Source: Myxococcales bacterium
GTDB taxonomy: Bacteria; Myxococcota; UBA796; SXON01
Length of the DNA stretch: 64,000 nt
Direction of reading: 5' to 3'
Assembly: GCA_009692585.1 (NCBI GenBank)
Contig: SHYX01000008.1
Coordinates: 1 to 64,000, forward strand
Under the pieces are notes generated by a model. It was not told where the DNA came from. It made no database searches and saw only the letters and a list, made by a program, of their open reading frames with translations. Positions 8,638 through 17,713 of the stretch are shown here, in pieces; the first letter of the stretch is position 1; every line of letters begins with the position of its first letter. A program made the position numbers and the translations under genes.

Positions 8638-10242
8638 GTGTCCGCCGTCCTGCTGCTGTTGACGGGCGCGTGCGTGCCACTGGCCCGGGACGGAGCTGGC
8701 GCCGACGTGGCGGGCCAGCCGGTGCGCCTGACCTTCATCCACACCAGCGATATCCACAGCCGCCTCTACGACTACGACTTCACCCCGTCGTTCACCGACA
8801 ACGAGCTCGGCCTGGAGGATGGCCTCGGCCCCTACGGAGGGTTGGCGGAGATGGCCACCATCATCAAGCGGGAGCGCTCGATGGCCGGCCGCGTACTCCA
8901 CCTCGACTCGGGCGATTGTTTCCAGGGGGCGGTGGTGTTCAACCAGTTCTCCGGTGAGGCCGAGTTCCGGGGCATGAGCATGCTCGGGCTCGACGGCGCG
9001 GTGGTCGCCAACCACGAGTTCGACAAAGGGGCGGAGAACCTGGCTACCCAGGGCGCCGCCTGGGCCAGCTTCGATCTGCTGGCCGCCAACTACGATTTCG
9101 CCGAGAGCGACCTTCCCTTCGCGACAGAACTCGAGGATCTCGTGCTTCCCAGCACCATGTACGAGCTGGACGGGGTTCGCGTCGGCGTGATCGGGCTGGC
9201 CAACATCAGCTCGCTCAACTCGATCTACGATCAGTCCAACAGCATGGGAATCCGGGTGATCGAGCCCGGTCAGGCCATCCCCGACGAAGCGGCCAGGCTC
9301 CGCGCGCAGGGGGCCGACCTCATCGTGATCGTGTCGCACATGGGCCTGGATCTCGACATCGACCACGCGCGTAAGTACGCCGACATCGACATCATCCTGG
9401 GCGGGCACAACCACATCGCGCTCGACCCGCCACTGGTCGTGACCAACGAGGCCACCGGTAAGCGGATCCCGGTCGTGCACAGTGGCGCGTTCGCGAAGTT
9501 CGTGGGGCGCCTGGACGTGGTGGTGCAGGATGGCGCCGTGCTGTCGCACCGCTACGAGCTGTTTCCCGTCGACAACACCGTCACTGAGGACCCGGATGTG
9601 GCCGAGTTGCTCATCGAGTATCAGGAGCAGCTCGACTACGAGCTGAACCTCGAGCAGGTGATCGGCTACGCCGAAACGGAGCTCACGCGCTACGGCACCA
9701 CCGGTGGCGACTCCATGCTCGGCAACCTCACCGCCGAGGCCATGCGCCTGTACCCGGGGGTCGAAACCGAGATCGCTCTGACCAACACTCTCGGCATCCG
9801 GTCGGACATCCCGGCCGGCGACATCACCCTGGACACGCTCTACAACGCCATGCCGTTCGACAACACCGTCACCACCATGTTCTTGTCGGGTCGGGAGGTG
9901 CAGGAACTGCTCGACTTCAACACCGAGCGCAGCACCGACCGCGGCTGCCAATCGCAGGCCCAGGTGGCGGGCATCCGCTTCACCATGAACTGTGCGGAGG
10001 CGCGGGCCGAGGACATCGTGATCAACGGCGTGCCGCTGGTCCTCGACGGCACCTATGAACTCGCGACCAACAACTACATCGCGCACGGCGGCTCTGGATT
10101 TGAGGTGCTGGAGCGCAACACGACCCAACTCGACACCACCATCTCCATCCGGGACATCGTGAAGACCGCGATCAGCGCGGCACGAACGCTGCCCCAGACG
10201 GGCATCGCGCAGGAGGATGGCCGCATCCTCCCGGTCTACTGA
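8638..10242 (+). CDS. 5'-nucleotidase/UshA-family metallophosphoesterase lipoprotein
   Basis: The GTG start at 8638 is preceded by GAGGAG and gives 534 residues. MSAVLLLLTGAC is a short lipoprotein signal peptide. Metallophosphoesterase motifs follow: FIHTSDIHS (D-x-H), HLDSGDCFQG (GD), VVANHEFDKG (the N-H-E/D motif), IVIVSHMGLD (H) and ILGGHNHI (GHxH). The second half matches the 5'-nucleotidase C-terminal substrate-binding domain, with NLTAEAMR, NTLGIRSDIPAGDIT and NNYIAHGGSGF. Known family enzymes hydrolyse extracytoplasmic nucleotides or UDP-sugars to recover phosphate and nucleosides. The protein would be lipid-anchored in the envelope. It heads a three-gene unit whose next start overlaps its stop by one base. 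Confidence 0.9.
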   Translation: MSAVLLLLTGACVPLARDGAGADVAGQPVRLTFIHTSDIHSRLYDYDFTPSFTDNELGLEDGLGPYGGLAEMATIIKRERSMAGRVLHLDSGDCFQGAVVFNQFSGEAEFRGMSMLGLDGAVVANHEFDKGAENLATQGAAWASFDLLAANYDFAESDLPFATELEDLVLPSTMYELDGVRVGVIGLANISSLNSIYDQSNSMGIRVIEPGQAIPDEAARLRAQGADLIVIVSHMGLDLDIDHARKYADIDIILGGHNHIALDPPLVVTNEATGKRIPVVHSGAFAKFVGRLDVVVQDGAVLSHRYELFPVDNTVTEDPDVAELLIEYQEQLDYELNLEQVIGYAETELTRYGTTGGDSMLGNLTAEAMRLYPGVETEIALTNTLGIRSDIPAGDITLDTLYNAMPFDNTVTTMFLSGREVQELLDFNTERSTDRGCQSQAQVAGIRFTMNCAEARAEDIVINGVPLVLDGTYELATNNYIAHGGSGFEVLERNTTQLDTTISIRDIVKTAISAARTLPQTGIAQEDGRILPVY

Positions 10243-11303
10243 TGCTGGTGCTGTTCCTGGCCTGCTCATCGGTCGAGCGCAACCGCATCGAACCCAGCTT
10301 CGTGCATGTTGACCTCGCGACAGGCTCAGCGCTTGGAACCGAAGCGGCTCCCCTCCCCTTCTCGGCCGGTGGCAGCACGTTCACCGCGACGATCACCACC
10401 TGGAGCGTCGGCGGAGAGGCCTACCCGTTCACCGGCGAGATGAGCCTGTCGGTGCGGCCCGGTCGGGTGAGCGCCCCCGCCCACGTCGCCGTCACCGACG
10501 GAGCGTGGACCGGAGCGGTGGCGGTGGAGGCCGGCTTCGGCCCGACGCGGATCTGGGCCATCGACGAGGACGTCAACGACGGCCGCTCCCCCTCCTGGTC
10601 GGCGGGGGTCAGCGCCCCGATCTGGTTCGAGCGGCCGACCATTCCGGAGATGCAGACCACCGACAACCACGAGAGCAACCAGCTCGAAGGTGAATTTGCC
10701 GAGCTTCGCGTCGCCGATCGCGAGGTGGTGGTGGCGGCAACCGACCCGGCCGGATTCTATGTCAGCGACCTCGGCGCGGCGCCGGGCAACTACTCCGGCC
10801 TGTACATCTACACCTTCCAGAAGCCGCCGGACGAGATCGTGGTCGGGGCGCGCCTGGACGAGCTCAACGGACAGAACAGCGAATACCTCGCCGCTACCCA
10901 GCTGAACTTTCCGACGCTCCACGTCGTCGAGGGCCAGATGCTGAGCCCCCCCGCCGCGGCGATGATCACCGAGTCGCAAGCCTGCGACGACAACGCGATG
11001 GAGGCCTTCGAAGGCAGCCGTGTCCGCGTCGACGGCGCGGTGATTCCCTCGACGTTCACCGCCGACTCCACCGCGTTTGCAGACTACGTCGCGTACGGGC
11101 AGTGGCCACTCGAGGTGGGCGCGTGCACGATCTACGCCGAGTCCACCGCGACGGTCCCCGACTACTACCCTCCGGACCACGCCGGAGAGACACTTTCGCA
11201 CGTCGAAGGCATGCTCAAGGAAGTCTACGGCAAGTGGATCTTCATCGTCCTCGACGACGCCGACATCGGCGCCGGCACCCGCTCACGCAAGGGCTCCCCA
11301 TGA
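10242..11303 (+). CDS. Short-signal lipoprotein of unknown function
   Basis: ATG at 10242 shares its A with the TGA of the nucleotidase gene. The 353-residue product starts MLVLFLACSSVE: only seven residues precede the predicted lipidated Cys, with no basic residue, and I see no in-frame ATG or GTG further upstream. The middle looks like beta-sandwich or OB-fold material (for example FEGSRVRVDGAV, IYTFQKPPDEIVV), and late residues WIFIVLDDADIG could belong to a nucleic-acid- or sugar-binding fold; this is only a hint. The gene is coupled at both ends: its TGA at 11301-11303 overlaps the ATG of the next barrel gene. A partner of the nucleotidase and the barrel is likely. Confidence 0.75.
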   Translation: MLVLFLACSSVERNRIEPSFVHVDLATGSALGTEAAPLPFSAGGSTFTATITTWSVGGEAYPFTGEMSLSVRPGRVSAPAHVAVTDGAWTGAVAVEAGFGPTRIWAIDEDVNDGRSPSWSAGVSAPIWFERPTIPEMQTTDNHESNQLEGEFAELRVADREVVVAATDPAGFYVSDLGAAPGNYSGLYIYTFQKPPDEIVVGARLDELNGQNSEYLAATQLNFPTLHVVEGQMLSPPAAAMITESQACDDNAMEAFEGSRVRVDGAVIPSTFTADSTAFADYVAYGQWPLEVGACTIYAESTATVPDYYPPDHAGETLSHVEGMLKEVYGKWIFIVLDDADIGAGTRSRKGSP

Positions 11304-12766
11304 CGCTGATTTTCGCGCTCTCCTCGGCCGCGCTCGCTGGGGATTTCGTCGACACCTGGGTGACCACCTCGCTCGAGGACACCAACGTGCGTGCCGGTCC
11401 GGAGGCGTACTCTCCTGCCGCAAATTTCGTCCAGCGCGGCAATTCCACCTTCTTCGAGAACTACGAGACGCGGTTCACCGACGACATCAGCCAGACCCAC
11501 CTGGTCCTCTACAAAAAGGACGACGGCTTCATCAAGGGCGTCACGACCGAAGCGGCGTTCGTACTCCGCATGCAACCCTACCTCGACGTGGCCAGCAGCA
11601 AGCCCGGCGTCAACGTGGCCGATGACGGCAGCTACGTCCGCATCATCAAGCATTTCGACGAGACCAAGAACCTCTCGTTCACCGGCTATGCGGTCGACGC
11701 CAACCGCTTTCGCCTCGGGTACAGCTACGACATCACATGGGGTGGTCGCGACATCTACGCCTTCGATCCCTACGCGGCTCCGGGGCTCCGCGTGCAGTTC
11801 CAGTCCGGCCCGCACTACGCCTTTGCCGGGGTCAAGACGGCCGTCGGCGACTACACCGACGCCGCGGGCAACAAGAACAACGAGGCCTATTGGGGACTCC
11901 TCGCGGGAGGCGGCTTCGAAGTCGGCAGACACCTTCGCATCGAGGCCGGCTTCGGCGACTTCCAACAGGGGCAGCTCACCAACGTCGGCGACGTCGAGTC
12001 CCCCCTGTACAACGCGCCGATCACCGCGCTCGGAGGGTCGGCGCAGGTCAGCGTCCGGTCCAACCCCGCGCTCGACTACATCTCGTCCTCCGAGCTGAAA
12101 CTGTACCGGAACGCCCCCGAGTTTTTGCGCGAAAGCTACATCAGCCACCGCCAGCTCGACGGCTTCGGCTTGCTGGTGCAGTCGGAGATCAACGTGCTCA
12201 CCCACGATCTGCTCGATCCCGAAGCGCCGGAGACGACGACGGTGGAGACGGCGATTGCCGGCGACATCCAGGCCCTCGCGGTCGTCGGAACCACCGAGGT
12301 CAACGTCGACTTCGTCTACAAGGACCTTCCCTATATCGTGTTCAACATCCCGGGCATCACCTCCGGTTACGCCTTGGACCCCGACCTCGCCGCCACCCCG
12401 CAGCTGTACGTGCGCGGCCGGATCGGCCACTGGTTCGAGGCGGCGCACCTCACGCCCAGCCTCGGCGTCGGCTGGGAGCTTCCCGCCACGTACACCACCG
12501 GCGACTCCAGCTTCGTCCAGTACGACGAACGCAACAAGGCCCACGTACCGGACGGGCAGGAGCCCACCGCGATCCTGTCGGCCGTCGCCGGCTTGCAGTG
12601 GGACGTCTCGCCGTCGACGGTGCTCGTCGGTGAGGTGCTGTACACCGTGGACAACAACCTCAGCGACTTCCAGACCAATGACGACGGTACCAACGCGTTT
12701 GTACCCGAGGCCGAGGAGGTCCGAAACGCGTTGGGGTTCAACCTGATGATGCGGGCGCGGTTCTAG
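11300..12766 (+). CDS. Outer-membrane beta-barrel protein
   Basis: The true start is ATG at 11300, overlapping the previous stop (ATGA); a longer upstream frame is low-quality shadow of the upstream gene. The 488-residue product begins MTLIFALSSAALAG, a short uncharged Sec signal. Repeated amphipathic strands (ISQTHLVLYKK, RLGYSYDITWGG, LRVQFQSGPHYAF, TVLVGEVLYTVD) and the C-terminus NLMMRARF, ending in Phe, mark a large barrel of about 20 strands. Co-translation with a nucleotidase and a lipoprotein suggests a channel or assembly partner for them. Its TAG stop shares three bases (TAG/CTA) with the stop codon of the convergent gene. No substrate can be assigned. Confidence 0.75.
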   Translation: MTLIFALSSAALAGDFVDTWVTTSLEDTNVRAGPEAYSPAANFVQRGNSTFFENYETRFTDDISQTHLVLYKKDDGFIKGVTTEAAFVLRMQPYLDVASSKPGVNVADDGSYVRIIKHFDETKNLSFTGYAVDANRFRLGYSYDITWGGRDIYAFDPYAAPGLRVQFQSGPHYAFAGVKTAVGDYTDAAGNKNNEAYWGLLAGGGFEVGRHLRIEAGFGDFQQGQLTNVGDVESPLYNAPITALGGSAQVSVRSNPALDYISSSELKLYRNAPEFLRESYISHRQLDGFGLLVQSEINVLTHDLLDPEAPETTTVETAIAGDIQALAVVGTTEVNVDFVYKDLPYIVFNIPGITSGYALDPDLAATPQLYVRGRIGHWFEAAHLTPSLGVGWELPATYTTGDSSFVQYDERNKAHVPDGQEPTAILSAVAGLQWDVSPSTVLVGEVLYTVDNNLSDFQTNDDGTNAFVPEAEEVRNALGFNLMMRARF

Positions 12767-13047
12767 TCGGCGTCAGGCGAAAAGGACCAGACCTCCGCGT
12801 CGTAGCAGACGCCCGCATCGATGTCGGCGCACTCCGAGATGTTGAGGCAGGTGAGCTCTGCGTCGAACGCGTCACGCTTTTGAACATCGGTCCAGTCGTC
12901 GTAGAGGGTCTGCTGGCTGACACAGGACTCCTGACACTCGGCGGGCGACATCCGCTCGGTGCCGCCCATCTCACAGGCCACGAGCTTGTCGCAGACCTCC
13001 TCGCAGGTGGGGGTGCAGCCGAACACGATGAGCAACAAGGGGATCAT
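12763..13047 (-). CDS. Small Cys-rich lipoprotein
   Basis: ATG at 13047 gives 94 residues beginning MIPLLLIVFGC, a short lipoprotein signal. The mature part has about eight Cys in CxxxC-type spacing (CTPTCEEVCDKLVACEMGG, ECQESC, LTCLNISECADIDAGVC), as expected for a disulfide-stabilised miniprotein. It follows a second gene of the same kind by 7 bp. Such Cys-rich lipoproteins with the C-x3-C-x3-C pattern are common in Myxococcota but have no known function. The longer upstream reading in this frame overlaps the neighbour and is rejected. Its stop codon overlaps that of the convergent barrel gene. Confidence 0.75.
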   Translation of the reverse strand: MIPLLLIVFGCTPTCEEVCDKLVACEMGGTERMSPAECQESCVSQQTLYDDWTDVQKRDAFDAELTCLNISECADIDAGVCYDAEVWSFSPDAD

Positions 13048-13054
13048 CTTCGGC

Positions 13055-13396
13055 CTAGTAGTGGGGCTGACAGTAGCCCTTCCCGAGGTTGTCGCAGGAG
13101 GTGCCATCCACGCAGTCCATCCAGAGCGCCGCCTGTTTTTCGTTGGCGATGCTGACATCTTCGTCGGCGTTGCTGTTCGGATCGTAACTTCCGACGCTCC
13201 CGGCGTCCGCCATGGCGCCGTCGCACACCTGCTGGCATTCGATGACCAGCCGGTTGGCGCCTTCTTCCCCTTCGAAGTCGGGCACATTGATATTGCACTC
13301 ATCTTCGCCGCTGCCGTAGAGGCGTTCGCACGTGCTTCGACAGTTGGGACCGCACCCGACGAGGGTTGCGAGGATGGCGAGGACGAGGACGAGCAT
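13055..13396 (-). CDS. Small Cys-rich lipoprotein
   Basis: The 113-residue product begins MLVLVLAILATLVGC with lipobox LVGC and no charged n-region. The mature part carries eight further Cys (NCRSTCERLYGSGEDEC, IECQQVC, MDCVDGTSC, KGYC), spaced like its downstream neighbour. The first segment CxxxCxxxY/LxxC is the same pattern in both proteins, so they are probably diverged tandem duplicates. It is divergent from the glycosyltransferase at 13445 with a 48-bp gap that must hold both promoters. Function unknown; a disulfide-rich outer-membrane lipoprotein is the safest description. Confidence 0.75.
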   Translation of the reverse strand: MLVLVLAILATLVGCGPNCRSTCERLYGSGEDECNINVPDFEGEEGANRLVIECQQVCDGAMADAGSVGSYDPNSNADEDVSIANEKQAALWMDCVDGTSCDNLGKGYCQPHY

Positions 13397-13444
13397 GCAG
13401 CTTCCGAAGGCCGCCCAGGGTAGTCGGGCAAGCGGCCCTGGTCA

Positions 13445-14569
13445 ATGCGCGTCCTTCACGTCACCCCCTGCTACCCACCCACCTGGGCCTACGGCGGGAT
13501 CCCCCGCGTGGTGTATGCGCTGGCGCGCGCGCAAGTCGCCCTGGGCCTGGACGTCCGGGTGTGGACGACCGACGCGTTCGACCAAGACCGCCGCGCCGAA
13601 GTTCCGGCCCAGCGGATCGAGGACGGCATCGACGTCCACGTCACCAGACTGGCGAGCAACCGACTCGCGTGGCGGCACCAGCTATATGTTCCTACCCGCG
13701 CGCCCCCTCTCGACGGCGTGGATGTGCTCCACCTGCACAGCCACCGGCACCTGCTGAACTGGTGGGCGTTCCGCCGGGCGCGCGCGGCGGGGCTCCCCGT
13801 GGTGCAGACACCGAACGGCACCGCGCCTCGCCTGGAGCGGAAGCAGGCGCTGAAGGCGGCATGGGACCTCTGTTTCGACGGAAACATCCCCCGCGACGCC
13901 GACCGCACCGTAGCCGTCTCCAAGGCCGAGGTGAGGCAACTGCTCGGTCTCGGCGTCAAGCCGGACAACATCCGCCGCATTCCGAATCCGCTGCACCTCG
14001 AGGAGTTTGAGCAACTCCCGGCGCGCGGCAGCTTCCGCGCGCGCCACGGCCTCGGAGCGGCGCCGTTGGTGGCGTACCTCGGGCAGATCACGCCGCGAAA
14101 GGGGGTTGAGCGGCTCGTCGAGGCCTTCACTCAGGACCTCGATGGCGCCACCCTGGTGGTCGCGGGCGCGCCCCGCGGGATGACGCTGCCGACCGCGCCG
14201 CACGTCCGCTACACCGGCACGCTCGAAGGGCCGGAGCGGCTGTCGCTGCTCGTCGACGCCGACGTCCTGGTGTACCCCTCCAGCGACGAGATCTTCGGAT
14301 TGGTGCCGCTGGAGGGCCTCTTGTGCGGTGCGCCGGTCATCGTCGGGGGCGATTGCGGCTGTGGCGAGCTCATCGCCGAAGCGGGCGCAGGCCTCCTCAC
14401 GCAAACGACGGATGTGGCCGAGCTGCGCGGTCACATCCGCGTGCTCCTGCGCGACCGGGCCCGCGCGGGCGATATGGTCGCCCGTGGCCGACGTTATGTC
14501 GCTGCCCACCTGGACCCGATGCGCGTCGCGACCCAGTACCTGGACGTGTATCGCGAGCTCGTTCGCTGA
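13445..14569 (+). CDS. GT4-family glycosyltransferase
   Basis: 374 residues with the GT-B fold of retaining glycosyltransferase family 4. The N-terminal half opens with HVTPCYPPTWAYGGIPRVVYALA, the usual nucleotide-free acceptor loop, and contains VDVLHLHSH. The C-terminal half has LVAYLGQITPRKGVERLVEAF and the donor-binding E-x7-E region VYPSSDEIFGLVPLEGLLCGAPVIVGG. The family transfers sugars from nucleotide or lipid-linked donors during polysaccharide or glycolipid assembly at the inner face of the membrane. Its TGA overlaps the ATG of the TMTC-like membrane protein, so the two are co-translated, suggesting a joint role in surface glycan or protein glycosylation. Confidence 0.9.
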   Translation: MRVLHVTPCYPPTWAYGGIPRVVYALARAQVALGLDVRVWTTDAFDQDRRAEVPAQRIEDGIDVHVTRLASNRLAWRHQLYVPTRAPPLDGVDVLHLHSHRHLLNWWAFRRARAAGLPVVQTPNGTAPRLERKQALKAAWDLCFDGNIPRDADRTVAVSKAEVRQLLGLGVKPDNIRRIPNPLHLEEFEQLPARGSFRARHGLGAAPLVAYLGQITPRKGVERLVEAFTQDLDGATLVVAGAPRGMTLPTAPHVRYTGTLEGPERLSLLVDADVLVYPSSDEIFGLVPLEGLLCGAPVIVGGDCGCGELIAEAGAGLLTQTTDVAELRGHIRVLLRDRARAGDMVARGRRYVAAHLDPMRVATQYLDVYRELVR

Positions 14570-16140
14570 TGCCGCGCCGCGCCCCCCTGTTGATCATCGC
14601 CGCCGTCGTCGTGGTGTGGGCCAACTCGATCAGCTCGCCCCTGGTCTACGACGACAAGGTCGAGGTCGTCCACCGAGCCATCCGGGACATCACCACCCCC
14701 ATGGCGTGGGTGCTCTACAACCCTGGCCGCGCCGTGCTCCTGAGCACCTATGCGGTCAACTGGGCCCTCGGCGGACTGGACCCGCGGGGCTACCACCTCG
14801 TCAGCATCGGCATCCATGCCATCAACGGCGTGCTCGCCTGGCGGCTCGCCTCGCGGATATTGACCCCCGGCCGCGCGCTCTTCGCCACGCTGGCCTGGGC
14901 CCTCCACCCGATGGCGACCGAGGGTGTGACCTACCTCTCCGGCCGCTCGGACGCGTTGGTCGCGACCTGGATCCTGCTTGCGCTCGGCTGGTGGATCGAC
15001 GATTCACGGACGCCCGACCTGCGCGCGCGACTCGGGGCGCTCGTCGCGACCGTCCTCGCTGCGTTCACCAAGGAAACAGCTGCAATCCTACCCTTTCTGC
15101 TCTTTTCTGCCGACCTCACGCTCGTGGCCGGCGGGAGACTCGCGCTGGTCGACCGGCGACGCTACCGCCTGTTGTCCCTGCTCCTGGCGATGATGATCGG
15201 CGCCCAGCTCCTACGCGGCGGCTGGCCGGCACCAGAGGTGCCACGCTCGGCGCTCGACCACTTCGTCAGCCAGGCCGCCGCGTGGGCGCTGTACCTGCAG
15301 CTGTGGCTCGTGCCATGGGGCCAATCGATTCTGCACGGACTGCCCGCCGTGGCCACCGGGTGGGGCCTCGCCGCGGCGTTCGGCCTGGGAATCGCCGCGG
15401 CGTTCGCCGTCCGGGAGCGCGGCAGCACCGCCTTCGCAGCCGCCATGTGGGCATTTCCGCTCGCGATGGCGAGCGCGGTGGTCCTGCGGGAGACCGTCCC
15501 CGAGCATCGGGCCTACCTTCCGGGCTTCGGGCTCTGGCTGTTCATCGCCAGCCGACTCCCCGAACGTCGGGCGATCTTCGTAGTACCGCTGTTGTTGGCG
15601 GGGCTGACGGTGCGTCGTAACCAGGACTGGCGCGATGAAGCGACGCTCTGGGCAAGCGCCACCAAGCGCTGGCCCGAGAGCGCGTCCGCCTGGTACGGGT
15701 ATGGGCAGGCTTTGAAGTTCGCCTCCCGATGGAGTGAGGCCGAGGACGCCCTGCAGACCAGCTACACCCTGGATGGTCGCGTCGAGGCTCTCGACGAGCT
15801 CGGCATCTGCCGCGTCCAGCAGGGCGACGCGCCGGGGGCCCGTTCAGCGTGGGAGAGGGCGCTGCGTGACGCGCCGGGGCACTGCGCCGCGCTCAACAAC
15901 CTTGCCGGCCTGGCGCGCTCCGAGGGGGATCTCGGCGCCGCGACGAGCGGGTTCTTGAGCACGCTCCGCTACTGCCCCGATGACCCGATCGCGCACTACA
16001 GCCTCGGCACGCTCCATCTGGCGGCGCACGAGTCGGATCGAGCCGGCTTTCACCTGCGCGCCTACCTCGCCGCCGACCCGAGCGGCGCCCACGTCGGGAG
16101 CGCCCTCCGCGCTCTCAAGGAGCTTGGACTCAGACCGTAG
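14569..16140 (+). CDS. TMTC-like polytopic membrane protein with C-terminal TPR repeats
   Basis: The start is ATG at 14569, overlapping the upstream TGA; 523 residues. The N-terminal ~350 residues are multi-pass membrane helices. An acidic pair after the first helix (LVYDDK), and ALHPMATEGVTYLSGRSDALVA, correspond to the conserved loops of TMTC/GT-C mannosyltransferase-like proteins. Residues ~370-515 contain about four TPR units (AWYGYGQALKFASRWSEAE, ALNNLAGLARSEGDL, AHYSLGTLHLAAHESDRA). Family knowledge: GT-C enzymes use polyprenyl-phosphate sugars on the outer face. Pairing with a GT4 enzyme supports protein or glycan glycosylation. The acceptor and donor are unknown. Confidence 0.8.
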   Translation: MPRRAPLLIIAAVVVVWANSISSPLVYDDKVEVVHRAIRDITTPMAWVLYNPGRAVLLSTYAVNWALGGLDPRGYHLVSIGIHAINGVLAWRLASRILTPGRALFATLAWALHPMATEGVTYLSGRSDALVATWILLALGWWIDDSRTPDLRARLGALVATVLAAFTKETAAILPFLLFSADLTLVAGGRLALVDRRRYRLLSLLLAMMIGAQLLRGGWPAPEVPRSALDHFVSQAAAWALYLQLWLVPWGQSILHGLPAVATGWGLAAAFGLGIAAAFAVRERGSTAFAAAMWAFPLAMASAVVLRETVPEHRAYLPGFGLWLFIASRLPERRAIFVVPLLLAGLTVRRNQDWRDEATLWASATKRWPESASAWYGYGQALKFASRWSEAEDALQTSYTLDGRVEALDELGICRVQQGDAPGARSAWERALRDAPGHCAALNNLAGLARSEGDLGAATSGFLSTLRYCPDDPIAHYSLGTLHLAAHESDRAGFHLRAYLAADPSGAHVGSALRALKELGLRP

Positions 16141-16146
16141 GCACGT

Positions 16147-16884
16147 TCAACGCCGCTGAAGCGCGCCCGAATTGAGGCTGAAACCGGACGGGAGGTGCTC
16201 GGCCAGCCAGCCATCGTCGGCCACGGGCCAGCCCCGCGCAGCGATCACCTCGGCCACGCGTCCACGAACGCGCGTCGATTCCTCGGTCCGGCGCTGCAGC
16301 GCGGCCAGCAGCGGCCTGCTCCCCTCGTCCCCCTCCTGCGCGGCGATCGCCTCGACCGCGGCGTGCCGGACCCCTTCGTCGAAGTCCAGCAGAAAGCGGG
16401 TGGCGCCTTCGACGATGCGCATGTCCTTCCGCTCGGCGAGCGTGAGCAGGAGCGTGCGCTTTTTCTCAGGGTGGAACTCGTTTTCGACGGTCTCCTGCGT
16501 CAGGAGCTGCATCAGCACCTCCGTCGCGGCGGACGCGCCTTGGATTCGCTCGATGACTCGTAGCGAATGCTGGAAGTTGTGCGAAGCCCGCGCGTGGGCC
16601 CAGGCGGGCTCGACGGCAAGCGGGCCCTTGTCGACCAGGAGCTCGATGACCGCATCCTTCTCGGTGCGGTCCTTGATGTTGTGTTCCAGCTGCAGATCGA
16701 AACGGCGACAGAGGGCGAGGAGCGACTCCGGCGTGGCCTGATCGGCCAGCCAATGGGCCGACTGCAGCCGATCATCCGGTTGGGCGTCGCGATCCTGTAG
16801 GCGTCGGCCATGTTTGGCCACGCTGCTGGGGGTGAAGAAGTCATACCAGGCCATGGGGAACTCGGACGGCGCAGTGCTATTCAC
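16147..16884 (-). CDS. HEAT-repeat-like protein
   Basis: A GTG at 16884 overlaps the stop of the upstream gene and gives 245 residues; ATG at 16854 (MAWYDFF) is an equally reasonable start. The protein is wholly alpha-helical in appearance, with repeats such as DKGPLAVEPAWAHARAS, QHSLRVIERIQG, RIVEGATRFLLDFDEGVRHAAVEAIAAQ and PLLAALQRR, resembling HEAT-like repeats. There is no signal peptide, so it is predicted cytoplasmic. No catalytic motif is visible; a scaffold or adaptor role is the generic inference. It ends 6 bp from the convergent TMTC-like gene. Confidence 0.75.
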   Translation of the reverse strand: MNSTAPSEFPMAWYDFFTPSSVAKHGRRLQDRDAQPDDRLQSAHWLADQATPESLLALCRRFDLQLEHNIKDRTEKDAVIELLVDKGPLAVEPAWAHARASHNFQHSLRVIERIQGASAATEVLMQLLTQETVENEFHPEKKRTLLLTLAERKDMRIVEGATRFLLDFDEGVRHAAVEAIAAQEGDEGSRPLLAALQRRTEESTRVRGRVAEVIAARGWPVADDGWLAEHLPSGFSLNSGALQRR

Positions 16885-17713
16885 CGGGGGGCGCGCGGGG
16901 AAGAGCCCATCTCGCCCCGACCGCGATCAGCACCCGCGCGTCGGCCGCCGCCGGCGTCAGCCCCGCGGCTCCGTCGACCTCGCCGAAAAACTGCTCCCCG
17001 TACCGCAACCCGCCGCCAACCTCCGCTCGAGTCGGATTCCGCGACGTCCCCAGCGCCGCCTCCGCATGGCCGACGACCGCCCATCGCCCGGAGGTCCACG
17101 CCGCGTCGATGGTTAAGTAAGCGACGTCGTCCTGGGCGGCGAACCGCAGCGGATTCCCCAAAACTGCGACGCCGACGGCGAGGACGGACGACCACGGCCC
17201 GCGGCGAAGTCCCCCCCACGCACCGAAGTCCACGTCGGTTTCATCGGTGCCGAGTCCATCCTCATTCGTGGCATTCGGCAACTTTACTCCCCAGCCGAGC
17301 CCGAGCGAGACGCCCTCGGTCTGGAAGAGGCGCAAGCCGGTTCCCAGGCGGACGTCGCCCGGCCCCGCGATCATCTCACCGCCCACCTGGTCCGCCAACC
17401 AACCCCAGCCGAGATCGAGGCGGACCGCAGGCCCTACCCAGGCCGACGCCACGGCCGAAACCTGCGTCCGGTCGCGCGACCCGCTCCGAAATACCGGAAC
17501 GACACCGATCGCGTGCGCTGCCTGCACCGCCACGGAGCCACTGGCGCCCCCGACCGCGACGCCCCCCATATCCGTCGCCGGCGGCACCCAATCGGCGGCT
17601 GACGCCGATGTCCCGGGAAAGGCAACGAGACACAGCAGCGCCAGAGGCGTCGTGTTACGGGCCGCGCCAACCCTGGCTTCCCCGCGTGTCGAATGGTGTT
17701 GACGATGGCCCAT
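16877..17713 (-). CDS. Exported beta-barrel-like protein
   Basis: 278 residues from ATG at 17713. A basic n-region is followed by NTTPLALLCLVAFPGTSASA, a Sec signal. The mature chain alternates hydrophobic residues in strands with many Gly and Trp (RLDLGWGWLAD, VSLGLGWGVKL, WSSVLAVGVAVLG, RVLIAVGARWAL), as in a ~10-12-strand outer-membrane barrel. It ends ALPRAPPGE, with a short tail after the last strand rather than a terminal aromatic residue. It is co-oriented and overlapping with the HEAT-like gene, and divergent from the PKD lipoprotein at 17788 across a 74-bp gap. No substrate is assigned. Confidence 0.7.
   Translation of the reverse strand: MGHRQHHSTRGEARVGAARNTTPLALLCLVAFPGTSASAADWVPPATDMGGVAVGGASGSVAVQAAHAIGVVPVFRSGSRDRTQVSAVASAWVGPAVRLDLGWGWLADQVGGEMIAGPGDVRLGTGLRLFQTEGVSLGLGWGVKLPNATNEDGLGTDETDVDFGAWGGLRRGPWSSVLAVGVAVLGNPLRFAAQDDVAYLTIDAAWTSGRWAVVGHAEAALGTSRNPTRAEVGGGLRYGEQFFGEVDGAAGLTPAAADARVLIAVGARWALPRAPPGE

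Noticed and set aside
7380..8957. 525-codon plus-strand frame across the barrel gene and the divergent gap
   Set aside because: It spans a promoter region and two real genes and has an Arg/Pro/Gly-rich shadow composition.
8578..10269. 563-codon minus-strand frame opposite the 5'-nucleotidase
   Set aside because: The plus-strand protein has all metallophosphoesterase motifs; the opposite frame has none and an unlikely composition.
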